From Coralliovum pocilloporae (GTDB taxonomy: Bacteria > Pseudomonadota > Alphaproteobacteria > Rhizobiales > Cohaesibacteraceae), in contig NZ_CP132542.1 of assembly GCF_030845175.1 (NCBI RefSeq), positions 1,709,501 to 1,773,500 on the forward strand: a stretch of DNA of 64,000 bases, read 5' to 3'. The position numbers and the translations under genes were made by a program. The notes under the pieces are model-generated. The model was given only the letters and a program-made list of their open reading frames with translations. It was not told the origin of the DNA and made no database searches. Positions 17,840 through 26,658 of the stretch are shown here, one piece after another (within the stretch, counting starts at the first letter, position 1; every line of letters begins with the position of its first letter).

Positions 17840-18697
17840 CTATAAACGGTGATCCAGAGGAAGCGGTGGTGCCTCTGCCATCAGAAGAATGCTGATCCGA
17901 CGGTTCGCTGTCAGATAGGGATCATTAGGGAACAGCGGTTCCGTGTCTGATTTGCCGACCACTGAGTGAAACCGGTCCGGCATGACGCCAAACTCGGTGA
18001 GAATGCGACGCGTGGCATTGGCCCGGTCAGCGGACAGCTCCCAGGACGTGTAACTGGGATTGCCGTTCTGGGCTCCTGCTGTGGTGTGGCCTGTAATCAG
18101 GATGCGGTTCGGCATACTGGCCATCACCGGAGCCATCTTGGCAAGCAGGCGACGGGTCGTCTCATAAGGGAATTTTGACCCTTCCGGGAACATCGACCGG
18201 CCATCCTGATCAATCAGCTGGATATTCAGACCGTCTTCGTTCTCCTCGACGATGATCTGTTTGGACAGTTCCGTGATTTCCGGCAGTTCCTGCCAGGCCT
18301 GCCGAAGAGATGCCGCAGCTGTTGCAAACATGCGCGGACGCTCGATTTCTGTCTTCTCGATATCGTGTGTGTTCGCCTCAGGTCCCTGCTTGGTCTTCTG
18401 ATTATGGCGGTCCTGGGCAAAGTCGGAATCATTTTCCTTCGGCTCAATGGCCACCGACTTGACGAAATCCCTGACTGGTGCGCCCTCGATCTCGATCATG
18501 CCGGCCTTGCGGGCGACTTCCTTCACACCGAAGGCTTCCTTCATGGAACCGGCAACGACCTGCAGCTTTTCCTTGTCCTGAATGGAGAAGGAGATGATCA
18601 GAACGAAGAAGCAGACGAGAAGAGACATCAGATCGGCAAAAGTCACGAGCCAATCCGGTGCGCCGCCTCCGCCTTCAGGTGCTTTTTTCTTCGCCAT
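17840..18697 (-). CDS. motB: Flagellar motor stator protein MotB
   Basis: A 285-residue stator subunit. A single N-terminal helix contains the ion-carrying Asp22 in TFADLMSLLVCFFVLI. A variable plug and linker region rich in Lys, Glu and Asp covers about 60-125, and a C-terminal OmpA-like peptidoglycan-binding domain reads RILITGHTTAG, SYTSWELSADRA and LTANRRISILL. It anchors the stator to the cell wall. The gene lies 23 bases downstream of motA on the same strand. No other flagellar genes are nearby. Confidence 0.95.
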   Translation of the reverse strand: MAKKKAPEGGGGAPDWLVTFADLMSLLVCFFVLIISFSIQDKEKLQVVAGSMKEAFGVKEVARKAGMIEIEGAPVRDFVKSVAIEPKENDSDFAQDRHNQKTKQGPEANTHDIEKTEIERPRMFATAAASLRQAWQELPEITELSKQIIVEENEDGLNIQLIDQDGRSMFPEGSKFPYETTRRLLAKMAPVMASMPNRILITGHTTAGAQNGNPSYTSWELSADRANATRRILTEFGVMPDRFHSVVGKSDTEPLFPNDPYLTANRRISILLMAEAPPLPLDHRL

Positions 18698-18720
18698 TGA
18701 ACTAACCTCTCAAGAGCCGC

Positions 18721-19488
18721 TTATGCGGCTTCCTGGAATGCGGCACGCTGGGATTCCGGCAGATAGGCAATCAGCATTTCACGGATCAGTGCCGGGCTCT
18801 TGTTCTCGCGGATCTGCATGATCCCATCAATGATCAGGGTCTGGTTCAGGTCTTCCGTATCCAGTTTGGCATCCAGCTTGTCACAGATCGGAATACAGAT
18901 AACGTTGGAGACAAGCGCGCCGTAAAGAGTTGTCAGAAGCGCAACAGCCATGGACGGACCAATAGCGGCCGGGTCGTCCATGTTGGCAAGCATCTGCACC
19001 AGGCCCACCAGGGTCCCGATCATGCCGAAGGCGGGCGCTGCGTCACCAAGGGCCTTGAACACGCGCTTGCCCTCTTTCAGACGCTCAATGAAGAGATCAC
19101 GCTCACGTTCCATGGAATCCTTGATGAAGCTCGGCTCATAGCCATCGGCAATGTACTGGACACCTTTTGCGAGGATCGGGTCATCGACAGTAACGCCTTC
19201 AAGGCCAAGCGGGCCGCTCTTGCGGACCACATCTGCCAGCTCTGAAACCTTCTCGATAACATCCCGCGGCTCAACCTTCTTGTGCTTGAAGGCAACGCCA
19301 CCGCCCGTGGCAAAAGCGCCCATCAGCCCAGCCAGCGGAAAACGGACAAGGGTTGCAGCAAGGCCACCGCCGATAACAATCAGCATGGATGGCACATCAA
19401 TAAACTGGGTGATGTCACCGCCGATAAAGATAGCGGCCAGAACAACGCCGAACGCGCCTATCATTCCGATGAGTGTCGCCAGATCCAT
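18721..19488 (-). CDS. motA: Flagellar motor stator protein MotA (short PomA-like form)
   Basis: A 255-residue inner-membrane protein with four predicted helices, a cytoplasmic loop between helices 2 and 3 (ERERDLFIERLKEGKRVFKA, carrying charged residues that meet the rotor) and the conserved channel region PAFGMIGTLVGLVQML. The length is that of the PomA/MotP class rather than the roughly 290-residue MotA common in enterics and many alphaproteobacteria. It forms the ion channel with MotB. Whether protons or sodium drive it cannot be decided by eye. Confidence 0.94.
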   Translation of the reverse strand: MDLATLIGMIGAFGVVLAAIFIGGDITQFIDVPSMLIVIGGGLAATLVRFPLAGLMGAFATGGGVAFKHKKVEPRDVIEKVSELADVVRKSGPLGLEGVTVDDPILAKGVQYIADGYEPSFIKDSMERERDLFIERLKEGKRVFKALGDAAPAFGMIGTLVGLVQMLANMDDPAAIGPSMAVALLTTLYGALVSNVICIPICDKLDAKLDTEDLNQTLIIDGIMQIRENKSPALIREMLIAYLPESQRAAFQEAA

Positions 19489-19770
19489 CTGATACCCCGT
19501 ACTAATTCAGCATGGCCTAAACCTGGGAAGACAAACGTGCTTCCTGTAGCCTTGAGGAACAAGAATATCCGGTGATGGTGAAATGAATGCTAATTCAGAA
19601 CCTAAAAAACCCGGTTGTCGAGCGAATTGGCGTTAGGGTTAACAAAGCGTAACCAACCGGTGCGCACATGGTTTGTTAACCATAAGTCTCTACGGTTTTC
19701 CGAGATTATCATCAGGCCGCTATCCGACAATGATTCCAGATGATTGCTGTCGGCTTAACTGAGTTGATTT

Positions 19771-21240
19771 ATGATTCGGATTTCCCTTCTGGCAGGCGCA
19801 TGTCTCCTTCTGGGCACAGCAACGGTATCCTGGGCACAGTCAGTGCCGGGCACTGCACCCTTGCCCGGTGATGATTTCGTTCTGCGTGGTAGCGGAGATC
19901 TGACAGATGCTGATTTGCAGGATGCGGAGATTGAAGACCGTGATCCCCTGACAGATCTCTCAGAGACCGATGTGGACGCGCTTGATGATGATGACGATGA
20001 TGGCCTCAGATTGCGGAATACGGTCCTTGATGAGCAGTTGAGGCTCAGCCGTCCATCAGTGTTGAGAGCCCCGGTTGTCCGTCGCCCCGCACCAAAGGTT
20101 CGTGCTGAACCCTATGACGCGCTTGGGATCAAGTTGGGAACGTTCATCCTCAGACCATCTGTCGATATTTCCGTTGGCTATTCAGACAATGTGGAAGAGT
20201 CGGCAGGCGGAGCGGCCGGATCCGTTGTGACCATAGAGCCTGATATCGTGCTTGAATCCAACTGGAGCCGTCATTCTCTGGTCGCCACCCTGTCTGGTGA
20301 ATATGAGACATTTCCGGATACGGATGAGGAAGATGATCCATCTCTGGATGCATCATTGCGTGGCCGGGTTGATGTGAGCGGCACGCTGCAGGTTGAAACA
20401 GAGCTGACTTATGCGCTGGATCGTACAGGCACCAGTGATGCGGATGTTGACTCGGACGCAGAATCCGGACCGCTTGTTCATACATTCGGGGGCGATGTTG
20501 CTGTAAGCAAACAGTTCAATCGCCTCACTTTGCGTGCAGGGGGTGGTGTCGAGCGGCAGATTTTCGGCAGCACAACTCTTTCTGATGGCTCTGACGGGTC
20601 CAACGACGATCAGAACTCCACAACGATTACCGGCAGTCTGCGTGCCACCTACGAACTCTCTCCGGCCTTCAGTCCTTTTGCCGAACTGGTCGTCGAGCGT
20701 GAGCTGTTCGATGAAAATGTGGATGACGGCGGCTTTAATCGTGATGAAACAGCTATTGTTGCGCGGGTGGGAACAGCCTATGACCTGCGGGGCACCTTGT
20801 CAGGTGAGGCATCTATCGGGTTTATTCATGCGCGCCTTGATGATGACAGCCTTGATGACATCAATGGCGTATCAGTCAACGGCTCTCTTATCTGGGAACC
20901 AACAGCCCTGACCACGATTACCGCTGATATCGGAACAAGCGTTGAATCCACCACACTGGCCGATTCATCAGGAAGCCTGGTCTACACGGCTGGCCTGTCG
21001 GTCGCTCATTCTCTCACGGAGCAATGGGGTCTTGAAGGGGAAGTGGACGTGGCACACAGCCACTTCATGGGTATTGACCGGGATGAGACCACGATCACCG
21101 GTAATGCCAGTGTGGTCTATCGCATCAACCGGGCCATGTCGGCTCTGGCGCGGTTCTCTCATGAGCGCTTTATCAGTTCTGTTGACGGAGAGGATTTCAC
21201 CGCCAACAGCATTGTGTTCGGTCTGCGCCTTCAGCAATAG
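19771..21240 (+). CDS. Outer-membrane beta-barrel protein
   Basis: A 489-residue exported protein with a clear signal peptide (MIRISLLAGACLLLG, cut after SWAQ). A very acidic region (DALDDDDDDG) and a Pro/Arg-rich segment come next. From about residue 115 there are alternating hydrophobic and polar strands typical of a barrel (VDISVGYSDNV, LVATLSGEYETF, LRAGGGVERQIF, ALARFSHERF), ending IVFGLRLQQ. It resembles the alphaproteobacterial outer-membrane beta-barrel families found near polysaccharide genes, which suits the neighbouring galU. The function is unknown; it could be an export porin or a structural barrel. Confidence 0.8.
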   Translation: MIRISLLAGACLLLGTATVSWAQSVPGTAPLPGDDFVLRGSGDLTDADLQDAEIEDRDPLTDLSETDVDALDDDDDDGLRLRNTVLDEQLRLSRPSVLRAPVVRRPAPKVRAEPYDALGIKLGTFILRPSVDISVGYSDNVEESAGGAAGSVVTIEPDIVLESNWSRHSLVATLSGEYETFPDTDEEDDPSLDASLRGRVDVSGTLQVETELTYALDRTGTSDADVDSDAESGPLVHTFGGDVAVSKQFNRLTLRAGGGVERQIFGSTTLSDGSDGSNDDQNSTTITGSLRATYELSPAFSPFAELVVERELFDENVDDGGFNRDETAIVARVGTAYDLRGTLSGEASIGFIHARLDDDSLDDINGVSVNGSLIWEPTALTTITADIGTSVESTTLADSSGSLVYTAGLSVAHSLTEQWGLEGEVDVAHSHFMGIDRDETTITGNASVVYRINRAMSALARFSHERFISSVDGEDFTANSIVFGLRLQQ

Positions 21241-21253
21241 CAATGGCCTGCAT

Positions 21254-21311
21254 CCTAAAATGTGTTGCGCCAAAGCGGGATCCGGTTTGGCGAACAACAA
21301 CCCGCTTTAGG
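21254..21311. repeat. Intergenic hairpin repeat, module A (copy 1)
   Basis: This 58-base element is bounded by CCTAAA/TTTAGG and contains CGCCAAA...TTTGGCG. Its core (GTGTTGCGCCAAAG, CCGGTTTGGCGA) recurs at 43233-43281. It sits between the convergent barrel and galU genes, overlapping the galU stop, and may serve as a bidirectional terminator. Confidence 0.75.
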
Positions 21312-22197
21312 ACGGATCAGGTGACAGGCGGGTAAGGCGCTGCAACTCGGCGCGGAAATGCGGCGCGATGTCGGGGCGCTCCAGCGCGAAGGCAACATTG
21401 GCTGCCAGAAAGCCGACCTTGGAGCCACAATCAAAGAAATGACCCGAATAGCGTACGCCAGTGAACCGTTGTGTTTGGGCAAGAGTGATCATGGCATCGG
21501 TCAGCTGGATTTCGCCACCGGCACCGGTTCCCTGATCGGAGAGAATATCGAAGATTTCAGGCTGAAGAATATAACGCCCTGAGATGATCGTATTGGACGG
21601 TGCCTGTTCCCGGGACGGTTTCTCCACCATGCCGGTGATTTCAAACAGATTACCGGTCTGTTCGCCTATCCCGACCACACCGTAACGGTGAATATGTTCT
21701 GGTTCAGCATCCTCAACAGCGATGACATTGCCGCCGAATGTCTCGTAGCCCGTCATCATCTGGGTCAGACAGCCGGGACGGCCCTGCATGATCATGTCTG
21801 GCAGAAGAACAGCGAAAGGCTCATCACCGACAAGCTCGCGGGCGCACCAGACGGCATGGCCCAGCCCGAGCGGTGTCTGCTGGCGGGTGAAGCTGGTTGA
21901 TCCGGGTTTTGGCAGGTCTTCTGCAAGAATGGTCAGCTGTTCCAGCTTGCCACGCTCCCGCAATGTGGCTTCCAGCTCGGCCTGAATATCAAAATGATCT
22001 TCAATCACTGACTTGTTGCGACCGGTTACGAAGATCAGATGCTCAATGCCTGCCTCGCGCGCTTCATCAACCACATACTGGATAACGGGTCGGTCAACGA
22101 CGGCCAGCATTTCCTTCGGCATGGCTTTGGTGGCAGGGAGAAAGCGGGTTCCAAGTCCGGCCACTGGAAAAACGGCCTTGCGAATCGGTTTCATCAA
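21307..22197 (-). CDS. galU: UTP-glucose-1-phosphate uridylyltransferase
   Basis: A 296-residue cytoplasmic enzyme making UDP-glucose from UTP and glucose-1-phosphate for cell-surface polysaccharides. The N-terminal nucleotide-binding signature [20 protein letters not shown] is followed by [13 protein letters not shown], and further on come [24 protein letters not shown] and [18 protein letters not shown]. The length is standard. It is divergent from the lytic transglycosylase gene, and a repeat overlaps its stop. Confidence 0.97.
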   Translation of the reverse strand: MMKPIRKAVFPVAGLGTRFLPATKAMPKEMLAVVDRPVIQYVVDEAREAGIEHLIFVTGRNKSVIEDHFDIQAELEATLRERGKLEQLTILAEDLPKPGSTSFTRQQTPLGLGHAVWCARELVGDEPFAVLLPDMIMQGRPGCLTQMMTGYETFGGNVIAVEDAEPEHIHRYGVVGIGEQTGNLFEITGMVEKPSREQAPSNTIISGRYILQPEIFDILSDQGTGAGGEIQLTDAMITLAQTQRFTGVRYSGHFFDCGSKVGFLAANVAFALERPDIAPHFRAELQRLTRLSPDPS

Positions 22198-22443
22198 ACA
22201 TGCTCGTCATATTTATAAAGGTGATCTCTCCTAACAGGCTCCGAATGATTTCGCCACCGTGACCATAGGTGTTTCGCAGTGAAAGTGATCAAGAAGTGAA
22301 GAGAGAGATGATTTTGGTGAACAGCCGTTAACCATATGTGTCGCATTAAGAGGTAGCCTTGTTGAAACAGTACTCGGCGCTGTCGCCGGAATTCCGGCAT
22401 AATTGTGCCGAATGATACAGATCCAATCTGGGAACTGAACCTC

Positions 22444-23688
22444 ATGCCTGTTACCGCTTTCGCTTCTGATCGTGACCGCCGTCCTGTCTTTTTTGGTGTG
22501 GTCGCCTTTGTTCTGATGATGTTTGTCAGCCTTGTCCCGGCCCGTGCTGAAACCGGCTTTGATCGCTGGGTGATGGATTTCTGGCCGCGCGCCAAGGCGG
22601 CTGGCGTTTCCTGGTCGACCTATCGGGCCGCATTCAATGGCGTCTCACCCGACAAACGGGTCATAGAGCTTTATGGAAAGCAGCCGGAATTTGTGCGCCC
22701 AATCTGGGAATATCTGGATTCAGCTGTCTCAGACAGGCGCGTGAAGAATGGCCGTGATATGGCCAGTCGGTTTGACACCCAGTTGCGCACCATTGAAGCG
22801 CGCTATGGAGTGGATCGCTATGTGGTCCTTGCCATCTGGGGTGTAGAGACATCCTATGGTGCGGTACTGGATAACAGAAAGATCGTCCGGTATGTCATCC
22901 GTTCGCTTGCCACGCTGGCTTATGCCGGGCACCGCCGCCAGGCCTATTGGAAGGATGAGCTGACGGAAGCGCTGGTCATTCTTGAAAAAGGGCATATCAC
23001 GCCAAACCAGATGCTTGGGTCCTGGGCGGGAGCCATGGGACATACTCAGTTCATGCCGTCCAATCACAAGCGTTATGCTGCCGATTATGATGGCGATGGC
23101 CGTCGCGATATCTGGACGAATATTCCTGACGCCCTGGCTTCAACAGCCAATTATCTGAAAAGCCATGGATGGGTTGCCGGAAAAACCTGGGGGTATGAGG
23201 TCAAGCTCCCTAAGGGGTTCGATTATCGGTATGCCGATGAAAAGACCAAGCGCAGCCTCGCAGACTGGAAGAAGCTCGGCGTTAATCGTGTCGGTGGGCG
23301 GGCCTATCCGCGCCCTGATGATCAGGCTTATCTTATCGCCCCGGCGGGTGCCCGTGGTCCTGCTTTCCTGATGTTGAAAAACTTCAAGGTCATCAAGCGC
23401 TACAATCCCTCAACTTCTTATGCGATGGCGGTCGGGCATCTCGCCGACCGGATTCGCGGTGGTGGGGCTTTTGCGGGGGCCTGGCCTCGGGACGACAGGC
23501 CGCTGTCACGGACCGAACGTCGGACCCTGCAGGAAAAATTGACCCGCCTTGGCTATGATACAGGTGGTGTTGATGGTCGCATTGGTCCGATGTCACGTGC
23601 TGCAATCAGACGTTTTCAGGCATCCCGTGGTCTGACAGCCGACGGCTATCCGAGCTTCCGGTTGTTCCGTCTGGTGACGGGGTCCTGA
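22444..23688 (+). CDS. Lytic murein transglycosylase (MltB-like) with peptidoglycan-binding domain
   Basis: A 414-residue exported enzyme that cleaves glycan strands to 1,6-anhydro ends. The start at 22444 gives a hydrophobic signal segment (VFFGVVAFVLMMFVSLVPARA); an upstream GTG at 22405 is less likely. The SLT_2/MltB domain has its catalytic Glu in WGVETSYGAVLDNRK and substrate-site pieces GAMGHTQFMPSNHKRYAADY. The C-terminus is a PG_binding_1 domain (LGYDTGGVDGRIGPMSRAAI). Its envelope neighbours are galU and the DUF459-like gene 65 bases downstream. Confidence 0.95.
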   Translation: MPVTAFASDRDRRPVFFGVVAFVLMMFVSLVPARAETGFDRWVMDFWPRAKAAGVSWSTYRAAFNGVSPDKRVIELYGKQPEFVRPIWEYLDSAVSDRRVKNGRDMASRFDTQLRTIEARYGVDRYVVLAIWGVETSYGAVLDNRKIVRYVIRSLATLAYAGHRRQAYWKDELTEALVILEKGHITPNQMLGSWAGAMGHTQFMPSNHKRYAADYDGDGRRDIWTNIPDALASTANYLKSHGWVAGKTWGYEVKLPKGFDYRYADEKTKRSLADWKKLGVNRVGGRAYPRPDDQAYLIAPAGARGPAFLMLKNFKVIKRYNPSTSYAMAVGHLADRIRGGGAFAGAWPRDDRPLSRTERRTLQEKLTRLGYDTGGVDGRIGPMSRAAIRRFQASRGLTADGYPSFRLFRLVTGS

Positions 23689-23753
23689 CGCGATTGTTGA
23701 TTTCCCTGAAGCCCATGAACGTGTAGTCTGCGGGCAACCATAGGGGACCAGTG

Positions 23754-24863
23754 ATGACGTCGATCCGGGTATGTGTGATGCTTGTGGTGTTTCTGTCTGC
23801 GTTTGCGGGCGGCGTCGGCGTGTCTTTTGATGAGGTTCAGGCGCAGCAGAAGGAACGGCGGTCTCTCTTCAGCATTATCTTCGGGACCCGGAAATCCCGC
23901 AAGGTTGAGCCAAAGAAGCAGACGAAAAAGAAGGTCCGTTCCGGTCCTGTCGTGCCCAAGATCATTGAAGCAGCCAAGAATCCGGATGCCTATGGTGTTC
24001 TGGTTGTTGGAGATCTGCATGCCCGTCAGCTTGCGGATGCCCTGAAAGCGGGTTTTGCAAAAGATGCAGGGGTTCGTGTGATCCGCAAGACCCGGAATGC
24101 ATCCGGATTTGCGCGCAAGTCCGTGGTTGACTGGCCCATTGCGCTGGTCGACCTTCTGGACAACAACAAGGTTGATTTCGTCATTATCATGAGTGGCATG
24201 AACGATCGCCGGTCCATTCGTGATGAGGCAGGGCGTCACAAGTTCAAGTCACCGGAATGGCAGGCTCTTTATGAGGCTGAAATTCACGCCTTTCGGGATA
24301 TTCTCGAAGATCGCAAGATTCGCTATCGCTGGGTCAGTTCGCCACCGGTCTCCACCCCCGATATTTCAGCCGACATGGCCTATCTGAACGATATCTATAA
24401 AACTGCTATCCGGAACGGATCCGGCCGGTTCGTTGATATCTGGCCCTATTTCCTTGACGAGAACAGCAAGTATTCGTCCTTTGGCCCTGATCTGCAGGGA
24501 CAGCGCAAGCGCCTCAGAACAAAGGACGGGATCGGGTTTTCCTGGGCGGGTGCTCAGAAAATGTCCTATTTCGTCGAGCGGCAGATCAGGCGTTCTCTGT
24601 TCGCAGCCCGCTTCCTTCAGGTCGCGCTGCCGGATGGTCTTGCACCTGAAGAACTGGCAGCCCTGCGCGGTGAGCGCAAGCTGCCTTACCATATCCAGTC
24701 TCTGAACGGCTTCCAGAGCAAGGATGGTGATGAACTGGCCGGAGGCGATGGGGGGACTGTGGATACGGCAACCCTGTCAGGTTCGGCAAAGGAGTTCTTC
24801 GTCGATGGAAAACCACCCGCACCTCGCAAGGGACGGGTGGATGATTATACCCTGCTGCAATGA
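23754..24863 (+). CDS. DUF459-like SGNH-fold secreted protein
   Basis: A 369-residue protein with an N-terminal signal or anchor (VCVMLVVFLSAFAGGVGV), a Lys/Arg-rich stretch (RKSRKVEPKKQTKKKVRS) and then an SGNH-like core: VLVVGDLHARQLADAL, FVIIMSGMNDRRS and WVSSPPVS. The position of the usual nucleophile (GDS) reads GDL, so hydrolase activity is doubtful unless another residue serves. Such proteins often sit near lytic transglycosylases in alphaproteobacteria, suggesting an envelope role. A GTG one codon upstream is an alternative start; GGGGA lies upstream. Confidence 0.78.
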   Translation: MTSIRVCVMLVVFLSAFAGGVGVSFDEVQAQQKERRSLFSIIFGTRKSRKVEPKKQTKKKVRSGPVVPKIIEAAKNPDAYGVLVVGDLHARQLADALKAGFAKDAGVRVIRKTRNASGFARKSVVDWPIALVDLLDNNKVDFVIIMSGMNDRRSIRDEAGRHKFKSPEWQALYEAEIHAFRDILEDRKIRYRWVSSPPVSTPDISADMAYLNDIYKTAIRNGSGRFVDIWPYFLDENSKYSSFGPDLQGQRKRLRTKDGIGFSWAGAQKMSYFVERQIRRSLFAARFLQVALPDGLAPEELAALRGERKLPYHIQSLNGFQSKDGDELAGGDGGTVDTATLSGSAKEFFVDGKPPAPRKGRVDDYTLLQ

Positions 24864-24875
24864 GTCCTGACGCTA

Positions 24876-24935
24876 ACGCGTGCTTCTGAAAAGTTGATAG
24901 ACTTTTCGGATAAAAGCTCGCGCAGAAACAAACTC
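24876..24935. repeat. Intergenic hairpin repeat, module B (copy 2)
   Basis: ACGCGTGCTTCTGAAAAGTT begins a 60-base module with a stem GAAAAGT/ACTTTTC. It is about 90 percent identical by eye to 36199-36260 and 57524-57587, and ends GAAACAAACTCT. It lies directly against the inverted-repeat element that follows. Confidence 0.8.
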
Positions 24936-25203
24936 TTAGAGCACATCCACTCTATGTTGGTTCACTTGACCAGCTTTCCTTGTTTGCTGACAAGGCGAGC
25001 AGTCTGTGGTGATCTGGTTGATCATAAAGACTGCTCAACGCCGCTCAGCGGGCAAGGAAAACTGGCCTTCGGTGGGGCGATATGGCCCATCGTCGTCGTC
25101 AAAGACCTTGCACGATCCACCAGATCGCGCTGCGATCTTTTCCTAGCCGAGTGAACCATATCGCCTCCATCAAGCGATTCAACATAGAGTGGATACGCTC
25201 TAA
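24936..25203. repeat. 268-bp element with long terminal inverted repeats (MITE-like)
   Basis: The ends (24936-24959 and 25180-25203) are inverted copies matching at 22 of 24 positions, including a perfect 15-bp core ATCCACTCTATGTTG. Inside are further inverted pairs: 24958-24966 with 25150-25158, 24970-24982 with 25053-25065 (12 of 13), 24997-25005 with 25028-25036, and 25076-25085 with 25156-25165. No credible gene lies inside. The nested pairing suggests a non-autonomous mobile element or a large folded RNA between the DUF459-like gene and gltD. No clear target-site duplication was seen. Confidence 0.65.
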
Positions 25204-25215
25204 AGCACCGCTGCT

Positions 25216-26646
25216 TTAACGCGGCAGGGATGTCTCACCGCTGAGAGCCAGATCAATGGCACGCGCGGCCTGCCGACCTTCGCGGATAGCCCAGACCACC
25301 AGAGACTGGCCGCGCCGGATATCACCGGCCGCATAAACACCATCCACAGTGGTCTGATAGGAAAATTCATCCGCAAGCACATTGGCGCGCTTGTCCCGAT
25401 CAAGGGTATCGCCCATTTCTTCCAGAAGCCCGTCTTCTCCCGGACCTGCAAAGCCGATGGCCAGAAACACCAGATCCGCCCGCAGATAGAATTCAGTGCC
25501 GGCAATGGGCTGGCGCTTTTCGTCAACCCGGGCACATTTCACATGAGTGACATGTCCTTCCTCCCCGACAATTTCCAGGGTGGCGGCTGCGAACTCGCGT
25601 TCTGCACCCTCTGCCTGGCTGGATGAGGTCCGGAACTTGGTCGGCCAATAGGGCCAGAAGTCAAACTTGTCTTCTTTCACTGGCGGGATAGGTCGGATGT
25701 CCATCTGGGTGACGGACAGTGCGCCCTGACGGAAGGCCGTGCCGACGCAGTCGGATGCGGTATCACCACCGCCGACGACAACCACATGCTTGCTGGCGGC
25801 GAAGATGTTTTCCTGGCCTACGATGGGTTCACCACCATTGCGCTGGTTCTGCTGGGTCAGATAGGGCATGGCATAGTGCACGCCATCCAGGTCCTGACCG
25901 GGAATTTCGGGGTTACGGGGGCGCTCGGCACCACCAGCCATCAGGACAGCATCATGCTTTTCACGCAAGTCCGCCATGGTGATGTCGACGCCCACATTGG
26001 TCTTGTAGTGGAATGTGACGCCCTCGGCTTCCATCTGCAGCACCCGGCGGTCAATATGGTACTTCTCCATTTTGAAATCCGGGATGCCGTAGCGCAGCAG
26101 GCCACCGGCTTTTGCCGCGCGCTCATAGATATGCACGTCATATCCGGCGCGAGCCAGTTGCTGACCCGCAGCCATGCCAGCCGGGCCTGAGCCGATAATA
26201 CCGACACTCTTGCCTTTTTTCTCGCTGGCTGGTTCCGGCTGAATCCAGCCCATGGCCCAGCCTTTGTCTGCCAGAGCCTGCTCCACGGTCTTGATAGCAA
26301 CCGGAATGTCTTCCAGGTTCAACGTGCAGGCTTCCTCGCAGGGTGCCGGGCAGATGCGACCGGTGAACTCTGGGAAGTTGTTGGTGGAATGGAGATTGCG
26401 CTGTGCCTCATCCCAGTCCCCTGAATAGACCAGATCATTCCAGTCGGGGATCTGGTTGTGAACGGGACAACCCGTCGGGCCATGGCAATAGGGAACACCA
26501 CAATCCATGCACCGGGACGCCTGTCGCGTGACTTCGGGCTCGGACAGCGGCAGGGTAAACTCCCTGTAGTGGCGCACGCGGTCCGCGGCAGGCTGGTATT
26601 TCTGTTCCTGACGATCGATTTCGAGAAATCCGGTGACTTTTCCCAT
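25216..26646 (-). CDS. gltD: Glutamate synthase (NADPH) small subunit
   Basis: A 476-residue FAD/NADPH subunit that passes electrons to GltB. N-terminal Fe-S cysteines sit in [19 protein letters not shown] near residues 41-60 and [12 protein letters not shown] near 97. The FAD-binding motif [20 protein letters not shown] follows, then the NADPH motif [16 protein letters not shown] and the C-terminal [17 protein letters not shown]. It lies 12 bases downstream of gltB in one operon. Standard length. Confidence 0.97.
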   Translation of the reverse strand: MGKVTGFLEIDRQEQKYQPAADRVRHYREFTLPLSEPEVTRQASRCMDCGVPYCHGPTGCPVHNQIPDWNDLVYSGDWDEAQRNLHSTNNFPEFTGRICPAPCEEACTLNLEDIPVAIKTVEQALADKGWAMGWIQPEPASEKKGKSVGIIGSGPAGMAAGQQLARAGYDVHIYERAAKAGGLLRYGIPDFKMEKYHIDRRVLQMEAEGVTFHYKTNVGVDITMADLREKHDAVLMAGGAERPRNPEIPGQDLDGVHYAMPYLTQQNQRNGGEPIVGQENIFAASKHVVVVGGGDTASDCVGTAFRQGALSVTQMDIRPIPPVKEDKFDFWPYWPTKFRTSSSQAEGAEREFAAATLEIVGEEGHVTHVKCARVDEKRQPIAGTEFYLRADLVFLAIGFAGPGEDGLLEEMGDTLDRDKRANVLADEFSYQTTVDGVYAAGDIRRGQSLVVWAIREGRQAARAIDLALSGETSLPR

Positions 26647-26658
26647 CGGTTCTCCCCC

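Noticed and set aside
19630-19700. TTAAC words before the outer-membrane barrel gene as full CtrA sites
   Set aside because: Only half-sites are present; the paired TTAA-N7-TTAA spacing is not met (six-base spacing at best).
24997-25036. Short palindromic spacing near 25000 considered as a CRISPR-like array
   Set aside because: There is no repeated unit with regular spacers, only nested inverted pairs.
24894-25154. 86-codon open frame inside the inverted-repeat element
   Set aside because: It runs through repeat module B and the nested inverted repeats, so its sequence is dictated by the hairpins; no ribosome site.
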